From: Chalara sp. BL73
Lineage: Eukaryota > Ascomycota > Leotiomycetes > Helotiales
NCBI GenBank assembly: GCA_918026815.1
Contig: CAKJVC010000014.1
Coordinates: 682,001-746,000 of the forward strand
Reading direction: 5' to 3'
DNA length: 64,000 bases
Below are positions 37,544-49,718 of this stretch, in pieces. The position numbers and the translations under genes are program-made. Each line of letters begins with the position of its first letter. Position 1 is the stretch's first letter. A model generated the notes under the pieces. It searched no databases, was not told the origin of the DNA, and was given only the letters and a program-made list of their open reading frames with translations.

Positions 37544-38877
37544 TTATCTAGGACCTAATTTGTCTAGGGCTTTTGCGCCGCTTTCTTCCCACTCTGCTTT
37601 GCTGATCCACATATTCTCCTTATCAGCCATGATATTCGCAAGCACCGCCCCTCCCAGGAAAACCATATGTCTTCTTCTTGGAGGGTCCTCAATTCTGACT
37701 TTGAATTTATTCAATCGCTCTGGGTTGCCCTGTAAGACTTTCGTGAGCCATAATTGTTTTAACTCCTTTTCCAGCCGAGAGGGCAATCCAGGATACATGG
37801 AGCTCCCTCCGGATAAGACAATCGCTTTGTAAAGAGAGGAGCGGACGTCAACGTCAGCGGCTTGAATAGTGTTGAAGAGGAATTCTGCAATTCCGGGCTG
37901 CTCGACATCAACTAGATGAGGTTGGAAGAGACACTCCGGAGCTTCGAACCGTTCACTGCCTACTCGAATAACACGTCCATCTGGGAGGGTGTAGCTTTCC
38001 ACGAGCACAGTTGTATCTTCGCTTAGTCTTTGATCTAGCTCCAAGTCATATGATACATAGCATAGCTTTTCTTTTATTTGGCGCACCGTCTCAAAATCCG
38101 CTGTTCTGTTGAGGGCGTAGCCGCGACGAAGTAATAGTGCGATCAGGTTGCGGGTAACATCTCGACCTGCAACGTCTAGACGGCGGGTCAGATGATTGAG
38201 TACCACTGATTCGTATACAGGGACAATATGAGTGACTCCATCTCCAGAGTCTACGACAACTCCTGAGCTTAGACCTGCTTTCGTTAGCTCTGCCGATATA
38301 TCCTCTGCGAGTCGTCACACCTTGCGCATAGAGTGCCAGCACTGCTTGAATAGCGACATAAACACCGCCAAACTGGTATCGTTCAAACATGACCTCGCAC
38401 ATCTTCTCCCTGTTCTTTAATGGGTTCATAGGAGGCTCCGTAAGCAGAATCTTGCGCCCCGTAGGATCGATCCTCATTTTCTCGCCGAATGTGTAATCCC
38501 AAAGATGCTGCATATCGTCCCATTTCTTAACAATGCCATTCTCCATAGGGTAGCTGACCTGGAGCATCGTTCGCGCCGCTGCCGCCTCATCTCCACACAT
38601 AATGTCCTTAATAACAAGTCCATCGTTGCCCTTCTCTTCAGACCGTAGGATAGGTCTACCGACAATAGAAGGATACTGGAACTCAGGGAAGTTCTGAAGG
38701 CTCGGTCAGTTTCAAGTAGCAAAGTTACGCTAGGTTGAGATTGAGGATTCATACTTGTGCTGCATATCCAACCTTCAGGAAACCCGTTCCTCCATCCAAA
38801 ACTATGGATTTAACATTAGTATATTTCTCTCGAGCTCATGTTGGCCAAATCGTACCGATTGGAGGCTCTGCAGCCAT
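37544..38877 (-). CDS. arp2: Actin-related protein 2 (Arp2/3 complex subunit)
   Basis: Four exons, 38877-38856 (7 codons), 38801-38755, 38693-38321 and 38274-37544, join in phase to 390 residues, the normal Arp2 length. The order of blocks follows Arp2: [20 protein letters not shown] (given here as [20 protein letters not shown]), [83 protein letters not shown] and [17 protein letters not shown]. With Arp3 it forms the nucleus of branched actin filaments at cortical patches during endocytosis. Introns are 54, 61 and 46 nt; the last has a perfect GCTAAC branch and its omission causes the frame break seen near 38.3 kb. Confidence 0.95.
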
Positions 38878-39466
38878 GACTGCAAGAATATCAGAATTGG
38901 TATGGTGTCGTTCAAGGAGCAGAGTGCGACGAAAGGCTACCGGAGAGCTGTCGACGTTGGAGGTAGTGGGGTGCGAGTGACGAGGCAGCCGCAGCTCGCT
39001 TCGACCTCCGTAATGATGACTAATCATACTCCCCGCGGCAAGGCCGCCGAGGCGTGAAGACAAGGCTGAACATGGTCATCTGTGCTAAGAATTTGCAAGG
39101 AAAATAAGTTATGATCTCACATAGTTTATTAATACTTTAAAACTTGGAGGTATTGCTGATATTCTCAGATGCCTATTACCTAGAAAAGCAATCCAAATAG
39201 AAAGAAAGAGAATAATCAGAAAGGACCGCTAGCCTCGAATATGACGACTTTTAAAGCCGTTGCGGCCCATAATGGAAAGCAGAGGCAAGTATATTCATTC
39301 CTTTGACAGAGTTCCAACCAATGTAGCACCCAATCGACGATAGCCAAGAGAAGGCCTCTTAATCGTCTGAAGGATTCTTAAATTTTCCAGTGAATGTTCG
39401 GAAGCAATTGATTCTTTACCATAAAAAATCACAATATATGTAAATATGGTACTATGCTGATTGAAG
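38878..39466. other. Intergenic, start region of the Dcg1-like gene unresolved
   Basis: Divergent promoter of Arp2 and the racemase-like gene. A first coding exon for the latter is probably hidden here, for example after the ATG at 39241 or 39271, but neither candidate looks convincing. Confidence 0.4.
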
Positions 39467-40431
39467 GTCAGGCTACTTCTGATAAATCCGAACTCCACCT
39501 CGAGTATGACCCATAGCCTACAGCGTGTTCTATCTTCGCTTGGTCCATCTCCCATACTCGATATAACATATTACACTGCTCCATCTGGACCCACAAGCAT
39601 AAATAGCAATGAGGACGCTACAGAAAGTGCAGATGTAGTAATAAGGTAAGGAGTTTCCGATGTGGTTTTCGCTATATCGCTACTCGCAGTGGTGCCCCTG
39701 AGATTCTAATGACAGATTTTAATTGGCCGAATTAGAGATCTGTTGAGGTTAGGCTTCGTTCATGATTTCGATGCTTTCCTGGTAGCATGCTATAGTGTTC
39801 ATCCGCTAGTTTCAAGAATCAGAGAACATGTAAGCAGTTCATACGCCTATCAAGTAGACAAATCAACCGGCAATTGTAAGTGTGGGGTACGGCATGCTGA
39901 TGATGAGAGTCCTAGGTACAACCCAATGTGCCTGTTACAGGCATTTTCGAAGCAAGCATTGGTGCTGCATTGATGTTACTTCCTCAGCATTGTAACGCAG
40001 GATCAGGAAATCGAGGTCCACGAGGCTATGAAACCTTTGGAATTATTAGCACCGGTAATTATTGGGAGCAGGCACTTACAGAAGGTGTCTTGAACTTCCT
40101 TGGCGTTTCTGAACTAGGCAATCTGCATAGATTCAAGGGCGTTAGAACCACTGGGCTGAGCGCAACTGAGTTACATGACGTTGACCAACATACAGTAAAA
40201 TCTAAGGTCAAGGACGCAACTAGAGATTTATTAAGAAGTAGGGATTGCGGTGTTGTAATCCTAGGCTGTGCTGGCATGGTTGGCATGGAGAATTGGGTTC
40301 GGAAGGCTGCTGCGGAAGAGCTCGGTGATGAAGAGTCTAAGAAGATAGTCATCGTCGATGGTGTCAAATCTGGTCTTGTATATCTGGAGGGTGTGGCTAG
40401 AGTGTCGTGGCCAAGGGAAACCGGCGAATGA
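39467..40431 (+). CDS. Asp/Glu/hydantoin racemase-family protein (Dcg1-like), start unresolved
   Basis: Exons 39467(or earlier)-39645, 39736-39829 and 39916-40431 give at least 262 residues. Introns (GTAAGG...TTAG and GTAAGC...CCTAG) join IRDLLRLGF and REHVQPNVPVTGIFEAS in phase. Family blocks are LLLINPNSTSSMT, LVACYSVHP with the first catalytic Cys, PVTGIFEAS, and VVILGCAGMVG with the second. Yeast Dcg1, in the allantoin gene cluster, is the reference; the family interconverts or binds hydantoins and related nitrogen compounds. The frame has no ATG before LLLINPNS: TTG at 39461 follows a TGA directly, so an upstream exon splicing at about GATTGAAG/GTCAGG is likely. If no such exon exists the gene may have lost its start. 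Confidence 0.75.
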
Positions 40432-40631
40432 AGCTATAATGCTGGGCTGAAACCAGAACTCTGCATCCCTCATGTGTGCACAATCAGTCAGTCTCTACCT
40501 AATTAATCATCTGACTCGACAGAAGTTTTTCAACGGTAAGTCTGATGGAGAATAGCCTCAGAAGACACGACTTCCGTAACTGCTAAAAAGCTCCATTTAT
40601 TTGGCCTATGTACAGCTTCCTCCATATATTC

Positions 40632-41051
40632 TCAATTGCTGCGCGCACCGCCTTTAGCCGCCCTTAGTTCGTCCATTTTTGCTACTCGCTTCTTGAATTC
40701 CTCGTATTGGCATTTCTCGTAGCTGTGTCTCTCTGTCTATGCCCGAAAATGTAAGCTTCTAATCACAATACCCAACCATCCTCTCGATTTCCAGTCCGCG
40801 GTGGTCATGGGTTACCTACCTCACATTTCCATGGCAAATAATATTCCTCCACCCGACACCGGTTGAGAGGGATCAGGAGATTCGCGCAGCTATCCCTGTA
40901 TGCAAGTGGGAGCTTCGCATCGCGCATCTCCTCTCGTGTTGCAGCTGTCAAACGTCAAAACGCGAACCAGGGGACGAGCAAAGAGTGGCATACGTGATGG
41001 TGCTGATGGCTCAAGGCCAACAGCCGATTTGATGGTATCAGTGACAGTCAT
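40632..41051 (-). CDS. NADH:ubiquinone oxidoreductase (complex I) subunit B18 / NDUFB7
   Basis: Three exons, 41051-40994, 40944-40820 and 40736-40632, join in phase to 95 residues. The middle and end read REEMRDAKLPLAYRDSC, LLIPLNRCRVEEYYLPWKC, then ERHSYEKCQYEEFKKRV, with a twin Cx9C signature (Cys-9-Cys in DSCANLLIPLNRC and in KCETERHSYEKC). That is the fingerprint of the B18 subunit, which is imported into the mitochondrial intermembrane space by Mia40 and supports complex I assembly. Introns are 49 and 83 nt with donors GTATGC and GTAGGT. An in-frame ATG at 41078 would add nine residues; I choose 41051 because the family usually starts only about 20 residues before the REEMR block. Confidence 0.92.
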
Positions 41052-42379
41052 GGTGGGCAATTGGACAAGCTGTGGCATGAAGCTCAATTGATCGATGTGA
41101 GGTCAAAGGTTGTTGTGGATCAATTATAGCTTATGTAATCGAACCAGCCCCAGAATTCTAGTTAACGACAGTTCATTCATACCTCACATTCCAGGACTAC
41201 TTCGAACTTAGTATCGCTCGAGATAGCATTGACATACCTGTTTATTATCTCTATTCTCATATACTATGATTCAGGCCAACTGCTTGCAGCGGTTGGAGAT
41301 CTACCATGGCGGTCACTTATGACTAACGAATGATGTACCAAGTTCTGGACTACTGTAGCATTAGAAGCCAGGTCGATGGGGCAATGGTATTTCAGGAAAC
41401 GGTTAAGTTTACAGCCTCATATTTGCTCCGTCCGAATAAATCGAGAAAGGAAGGACACACAAGGTATTGAGCCAAATGGTAGGCTGTGAACCACCTCCAA
41501 AATATCGCTTCGAAGTGTATACTAGATTGGTTTTCATATAAGGGCGTGTGTTATTCATGATGTTAACTACTGCCATTGCATGATTTGGAATTATAAGAAG
41601 CTTTGTTGCAACCCAGTGAATAGTGACAAGAGGGCCGATTGTGGTACTCTGGAATGTTAAATACACGCAAATCAAAGATTTTAGCAAAGTGTAACTGGAA
41701 GAGTGTAATGGCATTGGAGTATGGTCTAGGCTTCAGGGCGTTTGTATATGGTGGCTCTTGCCATTCGATAAGGTCAAGCACGTTCTTGCCAATTATCAGA
41801 TGTTGCCCATTCCATATCCTAGTGAAACAATTCAACTAAATGAGCCTTTGCTAAGCGATAAACCAGAAATATTCCTTCTGAACTTCAAATACTCTTAACC
41901 AGATTAGTCTTCACCCCAGAAGGTCTATACTAATCAGTCTATCATAACCTGAGGTCTTCGCACATGAATCCTCATTCTTACGGCTTACAAAACTTGTCAT
42001 CTTTAACATCTTTCATCACACTTTCAGCTTTCCATCCTCATTTGATTCTTACATCAGTCCATATTCTGAAGTCAGTGCCTATTCTATCATGACCTGAGCT
42101 TCTAAGGTTACTTGACAATATCATATGAAGGTAAGGTGAGCCAATAATTTTTGTGAGCCCTTATAAGAATTCTGATAATTATAACTAGAAAGGTCTATAT
42201 GATATTTCCCCAAGTACAGCACTTCCAACGACACTCCTTCGATAATTGCCCTTCGCTTGATCACTATTGAGTGTATGGAACTCGGAATTGCTCCTGCATA
42301 GAAAACGAGATAATTTAGTGGCTCTGGTCTACCTGAAACTTTACAAAATTCAAAGCTGGACACTCCAAACACCTGCGTC
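41052..42379. other. AT-rich intergenic stretch, nothing recognised
   Basis: Short frames on both strands between 41.4 and 42.4 kb overlap one another and show no domain. The right end is the leader of the 2EXR-like ORF. Confidence 0.5.
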
Positions 42380-43186
42380 ATGAAATCGCAACCCGCTGGT
42401 CACCGAGTCCCTCCTGAGGTTCGAAAGTATATTTGGGAGTATATGGCAACTGACAACATAACAAATGTGAGGATTACGTCGAATGGTTCAGATATTCTGG
42501 GACATGATCAATGTCGCAATCTGCTATCGTGTATCAATAATGAGACGAAAAATTTTATCGACTCTATTCCCAGATTCAACTTGTTGATACGCAGCTCAGA
42601 CCATCCATTATACAGGGGATATCTGAAGATCAAGGTTACAGATACGCTCCTCATTGAGAATATCGAAATCCTATATGAGGAGGTTATTAAACGTAGAGAT
42701 CAGAGCTCTTGGATTTCCAGGCTTGAGGGCATCAAGACGTTAGCTTTTTCTCCACTTCAACTTAGACTTGGCAAACTCGAAGCTTGTGTCCCATTTCTTG
42801 CACGACTCAAGAGCCTAGAAAAAATAATATTGGTGTCAAGAATTACCAAGCAGAAAGATCAAGGAACGTTAACTGCATGGAGATGTGGCATGCATATCTT
42901 CGGAACACCTCCCGAGCAAACAGGATTAGGGAAAATCTATACATCACCTTTTGATGTTGGCTTATTCGAAAACCGACGATTTGAGTGGGGAAATACAGTC
43001 ACAACTCCGATGGACGCTCACACCCTAGATGGCTATACCAGAAACCTGGCAAAGACGCTAAGTCGTGCATACGAGAACTTTGCCTTGAAGGAGGAAAGGA
43101 AGTCAGCCGAAGAGATAAAGTGGCATGGCCAGATCCCTGATATTGTTGTTAGGACAGTCAAGGTTGGTCTCATCTTGTTAACCTAA
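42380..43186 (+). CDS. 2EXR-like lineage-specific protein
   Basis: Single-exon ATG frame of 268 residues. Its start, HRVPPEVRKYIWEYMATDN, fits the 2EXR domain opening (LPPEIRxxIWE) common in large lineage-specific families of Leotiomycetes and Sordariomycetes. The remainder has no other recognisable domain. Function of the family is unknown. It stands alone in an AT-rich stretch, as such expanded families often do. The C-terminus ends after VVRTVKVGLILLT; a following exon cannot be excluded. Confidence 0.6.
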   Translation: MKSQPAGHRVPPEVRKYIWEYMATDNITNVRITSNGSDILGHDQCRNLLSCINNETKNFIDSIPRFNLLIRSSDHPLYRGYLKIKVTDTLLIENIEILYEEVIKRRDQSSWISRLEGIKTLAFSPLQLRLGKLEACVPFLARLKSLEKIILVSRITKQKDQGTLTAWRCGMHIFGTPPEQTGLGKIYTSPFDVGLFENRRFEWGNTVTTPMDAHTLDGYTRNLAKTLSRAYENFALKEERKSAEEIKWHGQIPDIVVRTVKVGLILLT

Positions 43187-45923
43187 GTCTTCGGTTTAGT
43201 GGAATAGCGAGGGAGGCTGTAATATTCGCAACAGCGTTCATGCTGAATGACAGAGCTAACCTTATGGTAACAGGAGGCTCTACCACAATAAGCACTAGCA
43301 ATGCAAGAATGGTACTGAACCTGTCCCTAGTATCATGAATGACCCATTTGGGTTGGGCACAAGTTCTGGCTGGTATGGGTGTGACGTGACATAGTTGTCT
43401 GGGAACAATGCCTTCACCTGATGGCCATGAAGGCATATCAATAATAAGCCCTTGCCCCTTTTCACAAGCGAGGAATTTTGAAGGTATTTTGCAAAAATAT
43501 TACATACCTAGCGAGATAATTTACTTACATATTATAGCCCACGATATATCTTGCTTGGCTTTTGTTCATTGAATTATATTTGCAAACCCAACTTATGGAA
43601 ACTAAAATATTGCATAGTATCACGTGCTATCTGTGTTGGTCGCCTGTGATTCATGTGCTTTAGCACATCTCTGCCAAGTGGAAGTCTGGAAAACGCTAAA
43701 TATATCAAGGTCGAGGATCCTTCTCTCTGGCTATTCTCGTTCTTATCACATATTTCCTTATACCCACCGTCCACAAGCATAAAAAATGCCCGTGAGTGAA
43801 AGTGCTGGATATCCCAGCCTAGTGTGGTCCCTTACTGCCTAATCTAGATATCGTAGGCATTGGAGTAAGATCTCCAATACCGAGATATATTGTAAAGCTA
43901 CTGTGCATAATAAATGCTGCCTTCTTCATCAATTAGGAATTGAAGCACCTTAGGACTAACCTTCTCAGTTTCCAGCTGCTGACTGATCCATTTAACAGGC
44001 CTACATATCTTGAATTTAGTTCTGTAAGCCTTATTCTGCTGGCAGCAGCCGCAAAGAGTACGGCAGATACCCAACTGCACCAAGATCCGAAGAATCACCA
44101 ATTGTCTTAGGGTGTATATACACCTTGCAGTTGATAGCATACTCTCAAATCCTGGTAACGCGGTATATGGAAACTGCAAAATAGACGTCTTCATTCGCCG
44201 TGATAAAGATAAGGACTTTACTAACACAAAAACTTCTGGACCTATTGCTTCTGAGCTTGGTAGGTTAACAGATGATTGCTGCACCTGCTATATTGATTGC
44301 CGCATTGAAGGTTTGACAGACGCTATTCATGTACCACTTCTCAACGGCTTCCTAACACGCTTGGCTTTCTTGCTTCACTGGTATAGTTCCGACTATATCT
44401 CTAAATACGTTGATTTGAAGCACAAGATACTTCACATTGTGCGACTAGTGGGCTTCTACACGGTGCTCATCATGTATATTAATTTACAAGCACGTGTACC
44501 TTGTTCTAGCGCATTGCAACACATCCAAACAAAAGAGGACACGAGTGTCTATATACGTGGATCGCATATGCTTACCGATAGCTGTCCTAGATGTCCATTG
44601 AATATCTACAGACTATTGGGGCAGATGATCACCCAACTTACCCAAGCTTCCTCGCAAATATAAGAGACTCGTTTTCTGCTTGCAAAGTCTATAGTTTTGG
44701 TGTGCTCACTTTGCCATTCGCCAATGCTGTTCAAGCCGCCTTGCATTGGGAATAAGCAGCTGACCGTTCAACCCGCCAAACATATTACCTGCAATGAGCC
44801 TCTGGTATTTGCAGACAACTTTGCCTATTAAGGTAAATGAGGGCTTGGTTCGCTTATTGCTGTGATGCTTCGTCTCTTGCCGCAATAGAGGCGTTTCCTG
44901 GTAAGTGAATCTTACCACAAATGAACCCTTTAAAGGGAGCCCATTCAACTTCAAATCCTCGAAATGAAAAGTCGTTGGCAGATTTAACAAAAATTAATGA
45001 TATTGAATTGCTTTTGAGCAGTTAAAAGGCTTCAAATCTAGCTTTGCATAAATCTGTTGCATTCATTCCGAACCAATTCCCATCTGCTACTGGACTCACA
45101 CCACTACATGCACACATGCCTTTGTCGGCTGTTTGTGGACAGGCTGGTGGTATTTCTAGTAGTCAAGGGTAAGTCACTTCTGGTATGGTACTTTTAATAA
45201 GCGGCGTGAATGATAATCTCAAAAATAGATAAGAGACTTCTAAGTTGCCTAGACACACATTAAAGAAGCTAGGTATACATCAACGAAAACAAGCTGCCAC
45301 ACTCCAGGCTTCAAGGAAGCCAAGCATCACCTTGATCACATATGGGATATCGGAGCGTTGCAGTATTTTGCGAATGAAAGTAACTGGAGATGAGGAGAGA
45401 AAGATTTTTTAGCTAGGAGAGATTGTAGGATATTTCTGGATTAATCAATAGAAACTTGGAGATTGGCTGCTCATGACAAGGCGGAGTTGAAGGATTTAAG
45501 AGAAATCGAGGCCATTTTACTTAATAGGAAATGGCGTATTAATACCCTCGAGGGATAATGAAGACCGATGGTTTGGTATATTTCAATAAGACTAACCACC
45601 GGAGCTAGAAAGGACGAATTTAGAACTCCGGAATCAGAGGCATTTAAGCCGATGAAGTCACATCACTTTCCTAACCTGATCGGTATAATTCCACCAAACA
45701 TTTACTTTTTGCGTCACTTGTATTATTCGTACTTTCCTGCACAAATATTGGTCGAAATTCAAGAGGCCGAAAGGTTCCATTGAATATGCCACTATGCGAA
45801 AAGGTGGTTCCTTAATACACCCATGCATGAGATAGATGGGATTCAATGCATAAAGACAATGCCCATCGCAAAAACCAACCAACACCTGCCTCCATCTTCC
45901 ACGTACACCTTGCCAAGAGTCGT
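43187..45923. other. AT-rich stretch with opposing unsupported frames
   Basis: A 183-codon plus frame (44112-44663) and a 128-codon minus frame (43898-44284) overlap, both opening at GTG rather than ATG, with no domain. They may be remains of a decayed gene or chance. Nothing else was recognised up to the eS24 stop codon. Confidence 0.4.
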
Positions 45924-46505
45924 CTATTTGTCCTTCTTCTTGGTTGCGCCCTTGACCTTTGCCGTACCTCGGAGAGTCTTTTGTCTGTTCTTGCGTTGCT
46001 TGCCTTGAGATAAGTATTAGTACCATTCCATCCAAGAAAATTCTGCATGTGCTTGTAGAATCGAACATACGTTGCTGTCTGCTTGGCTTCTCGATCTTTG
46101 AGGCGAATCCAACACGGACCAATCTATAATGGGGCTCGAACTTCTTCAAGGCCTCAGGCGAATCGTAAATGAGGGCAAAGCCGGTTGTCTTCCCACCACC
46201 AAATTGAGTCTGAAGACCGAAAACGTTGACCTGGTCCTTGTTGGCCTTGTAGAGCTCAGCAAGCTTGCCTCGTAGCTCGTCCTTGGAGATGTTGGGGCGG
46301 TTTGGGTGGAGGATATCACTGCTCATCTCATCAGCCCTTATACTTATATCATAATTGAACGAATTCTCCCAATAAAGTAACCCCGAGTATAACGCGATGA
46401 AGATATAGAGGGTGTAGGCGTCACTTACATCACCATTTGCTTGCGGCCGAGGAGAGGGTTGCGGATGAACTTGCGCGTGCGCAGCGTAACAGGTTGGTCT
46501 GCCAT
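45924..46505 (-). CDS. rps24: 40S ribosomal protein eS24 (RPS24)
   Basis: Three exons, 46505-46429, 46318-46071 and 46003-45924, join in phase to 134 residues. The protein reads [54 protein letters not shown] and ends [19 protein letters not shown] with a Lys-rich tail, a complete match to the eS24 pattern. Introns are 110 and 67 nt with donors GTAAGT and GTATGT. It is a small-subunit structural protein of the cytosolic ribosome. Head-to-head with the methyltransferase gene (about 310 bp between ATGs), so the two probably share a divergent promoter. Confidence 0.97.
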
Positions 46506-46818
46506 ATTGACGATGTGAGACTGATCGATTCGAAAGGCCGTCCGTGGATGTCGAGACAGCTGTCGAAAATTTGGGTGGTCGATGGGGTCGTCGAAATCTG
46601 AAAATCCAAAATGCACTAAGATTCGAATTATTTTCTGTGTGGGTGGATGGCGGCTTAGGCGAGGCAGCCTAAAAAATGAGGCTCAAATCCAATGAACTCC
46701 ATAATTTCTTGGCGATATTTGATGTTCACCTCAACACCCACCACCCCTTTCCCATCCCTAAGTTGCGATATTGTGACGACGATTAGGGCTGTTCTTTGTC
46801 CTCTGGATCGGCATACCA
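46506..46818. promoter_or_regulatory. Short divergent promoter, eS24 / EFM3-like
   Basis: Only 313 bp separate two head-to-head ATGs, one for a ribosomal protein and the other for a methyltransferase predicted to act on elongation factor 2. Both promoters must lie here. No specific element is assigned. Confidence 0.5.
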
Positions 46819-47931
46819 ATGGACGATCAATTGGACTCCGACGCAAGAACTCAGCTTGACCGCTTCTGCTGCCAATACCTTCAACTCGTCCTTAACATCG
46901 ATTATCCAGATGAAGATCACCTTCGTAGTGATGCTTTCCAGACCTGCATTCACGCAAGATTGTTCAAGGAGGGTGCCATTAAATATACCCCTCCGAAACG
47001 CTATCAATTGCGAGTTTTGAAAGAGCTCATGCGACGGATTGAGCATAGCATCCAAGACTGGGAAGAGGAAGTACGCCGAGTTCTCATCGACCTCACAAGC
47101 TGGGGGAAGTATCATAATTAAGTTAACTATTCTAACCTATTATTAACCTCTCAGGGCATCTCTGATAATCTCATGAACGAGCTTTCTTCTCTTCTGTCGT
47201 CATTTCTTCCTTCTGAGGTCACATCTGCACAACAGAAATCGTATGTTACATTTACGCTCTCTGCCTTGTCTTCTGACTCAAAAGACGTGCCAACTATCAC
47301 CCTCCTTGAGTCGCACAATCTCCTAACTGCAGGAGGAGTGACTGGGTTCCGAACATGGGAAGCAGCCATACATCTCGGAAACTATCTCTGCGCCAATCCT
47401 TCTCTTATCTGTGGCAAATCTATTCTCGAGCTTGGCTGCGGTACTGGCTACGCATCTCTTTTGTGTGCTAAGCATTTGAAAGCGTCACGTTGCTTGGTTA
47501 CTGATGGCTCCTCGGATGTCGTTTCCAATTTGTCTACGAATTTTTACCTAAATGGCTTGCAAGATTCTCCAATAATTGAAGGAAAGGAGTTAGTCTGGGG
47601 ACATGCTCTCATTGGTTCCGAACATATTAAATGGAACGGAGGGCGGAATATTGACTTGGTCATCGGTGCAGACGTCAGTTACGAAGACTCTGGAATACTT
47701 GCCCTGATTTCGACATTCAGAGACCTCTTTGATCTGTATCCTAAGTTGCAAATTCTTATCGCGGCAACAGTAAGGAAGGAAACAACCTTCAAGTCATTTG
47801 TTGAAATATGCGAGCGTAACAAGCTTAAAGTGGAATATATTCAGTTTGATATTGTGAAGTCACAATTGCAGAAAGGCCCGTTCTATCCGGACCATGCCGA
47901 AGTACAGCTATCTATGATCACGAGACCATGA
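46819..47931 (+). CDS. EFM3/FAM86-type protein-lysine methyltransferase
   Basis: Two exons, 46819-47070 and 47155-47931, give 342 residues; the 84-nt intron (GTACGC...CTCTCAG with a TCTAACC branch) joins WEEE to GISDNLMNEL in phase. The SAM-binding motif I is ILELGCGTGYASLLCA, followed by acidic VTDGS, a motif II-like DLVIGADVSYED, and the FAM86-type N-terminal region ahead of the domain (HNLLTAGGVTGFRTWEAA). Yeast Efm3 and human FAM86A trimethylate a lysine of translation elongation factor 2. The shared promoter region with a ribosomal gene suits a translation role. The exact substrate is inferred from family resemblance. Confidence 0.85.
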
Positions 47932-48396
47932 ACTGGCGTGGTTGTGCAATTATAGGACTGCGATCACGGTCTCTAACTGTATGTATGGTCAGTTAAACAG
48001 CATGTTTGGTTGCCAACCAAAAGAAGCTATGCTGGAGGTTACGAGGTCATATACATGTCTTTACAAAGAATTTAGATATCCAATCAAGTTATTTAGAACA
48101 CCGTTGATTATCATCTGCTATTATATTCTTCTCTAATGATCAGACTCTTACGTCGTCATCTTCGTACCATACTAAAGTATATTGTTCATTGCAGCCTCTA
48201 TAATCATCAGAAAGAGCCAGCTTTCTCAGATTATTCCTCTTTAGTCGTGAAACGTGGTATCTTCAAACTCCGGTATGCCTAACTCCAAAGACGCAAATCC
48301 TTCAAGCCATGTCAACATTTCTTATGCATCATTCATATCTTCATATACGCCGCCTCTTCAAGGCTTCCTTCCATCTACGTTCTCGAGATCTCGCCC
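47932..48396. other. Intergenic 3' flanks
   Basis: Between the methyltransferase stop and the secreted-protein locus. Frames seen here are antisense to the latter or lack content. No RNA gene is seen. Confidence 0.4.
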
Positions 48397-48804
48397 TCAC
48401 CACAATAACACTCTTCCAATCCACCCCAGCAGCACAATCCCAAGCGCCCTCCTCTCTAATCCTCTCCGCGCCCGCAATCTCAGAACCCCCAGGCCGCACC
48501 GGCTTATGCCATCCGCAATGCGAGTATGTCCCCTTGTCACACATGAATAATATGTTTCCACATGCCATTTCTGCTGCAATTCTATTTTCTCCACATCTTC
48601 AAGCGACGGGCCGGCCGTGATTGTCGGGTCTCCTGTTAATACCGTCTCTGTCGATGATTGCGGAGGGGTGGTCGTGGGGGACGAGGCTGAGGATGATGAC
48701 GGCGAGGCTGAGATGGTGCGGGGTTGTATGACTAGGTTAAAGGCATTGGTGACAGATAAAAATAAGACCGCAAGAGCCAGGAGAATATGTGTCGGTTTGC
48801 GCAT
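48341..48804 (-). CDS. Secreted-protein locus with two competing reading frames
   Basis: The frame 48804-48397 (135 codons) starts MRKPTHILLALAVLFLSVTNA, a clear signal peptide, then a Ser/Thr/Pro linker (SPTTTPPQSST), and later becomes an improbable Arg/Leu-rich tail. From 48568 to 48341 the next frame reads ACGNILFMCDKGTYSHCGWHK and ends in an Ala/Arg-rich tail, with four cysteines and a Trp pattern that look like a real extracellular domain. An intron that would join the two in phase with a good donor was not found. Either a frameshift (mutation or assembly error) lies near 48.56 kb, or a poor donor is used. The product is unknown. Listed as CDS with the caveat that it may be broken. Confidence 0.45.
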
Positions 48805-49718
48805 CGCTACGGATCTTCTTCTGAGAAGAGAAAAATGAGGGAATTGAGGAGGTTGGGAGGCGCTGATAGATATGATTCCAAGGCTTTGCTATCCTGGCTT
48901 ATGCGGGTGAGATACAACTTCCTTGATTGGAGAACTTGTTGACTCTTGGGAGGCCTAGGCAGACACTGCTATAGGCATGGGATAGATATGTAGAAGAAGA
49001 AGATAAATGAATGCGGAAAGAATAGAAGTAGTAAAATATCGCGAAGCAGAAACAGGTACGCAGTAAAGAAGAAAGGCAACTTCATCCATGAGATGCGATC
49101 TGAGCGCTTGCCCACCAAGACATCTGACTCAAACAAAGAAAGCATGCGTGCAAAACTTATCAGCTTCATTCCATAAAGCAATCATTCTATGTGGCTTCAA
49201 GCCTTTGGAAGTACAGAGTTGCTCAAAGAGAATGAGGTCCGTTGAGCGAATGAGGGGTGCCAATGCATGAAACGTGAAACACGCTGGGTGATCTTTTGAA
49301 AACCAATCGAGTGTAGCCTTGGCAAAGACTTCCTGTGATGGGAAGGTCACAGATACTTGGCCCAATGAAAATCAAGTGGCACTTGCTATGTTGAGACATA
49401 GGAAAAGGTACTGTATACGCCTAACAAAAAGAACATATTCGACGATGCTTCGGGAAGACTGGATCACCAAGGGACGGGCAAGCAAGATGATCCAACACTG
49501 AGCAAAGTTGAGAAAAACTACGTCGAAACGCGGCACTTCAAGCTTGCTGCTCAAGAATAGGATGATTAACCAACTTTACTCTTGCCATATTATACAGCAT
49601 CACAGACCATCACACAATGCTCAATAGCCAAGAACCGTGCAAATAAAAAACACAAAATCACAATGGTATCTTCGCTATAAGCACTAACTGAATCACTTCA
49701 CTAATTCCACCATAAATA
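48805..49718. other. Intergenic, nothing recognised
   Basis: About 900 bp between the secreted-protein locus and the 3' end of the disordered-protein gene. Short frames only. Confidence 0.5.
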
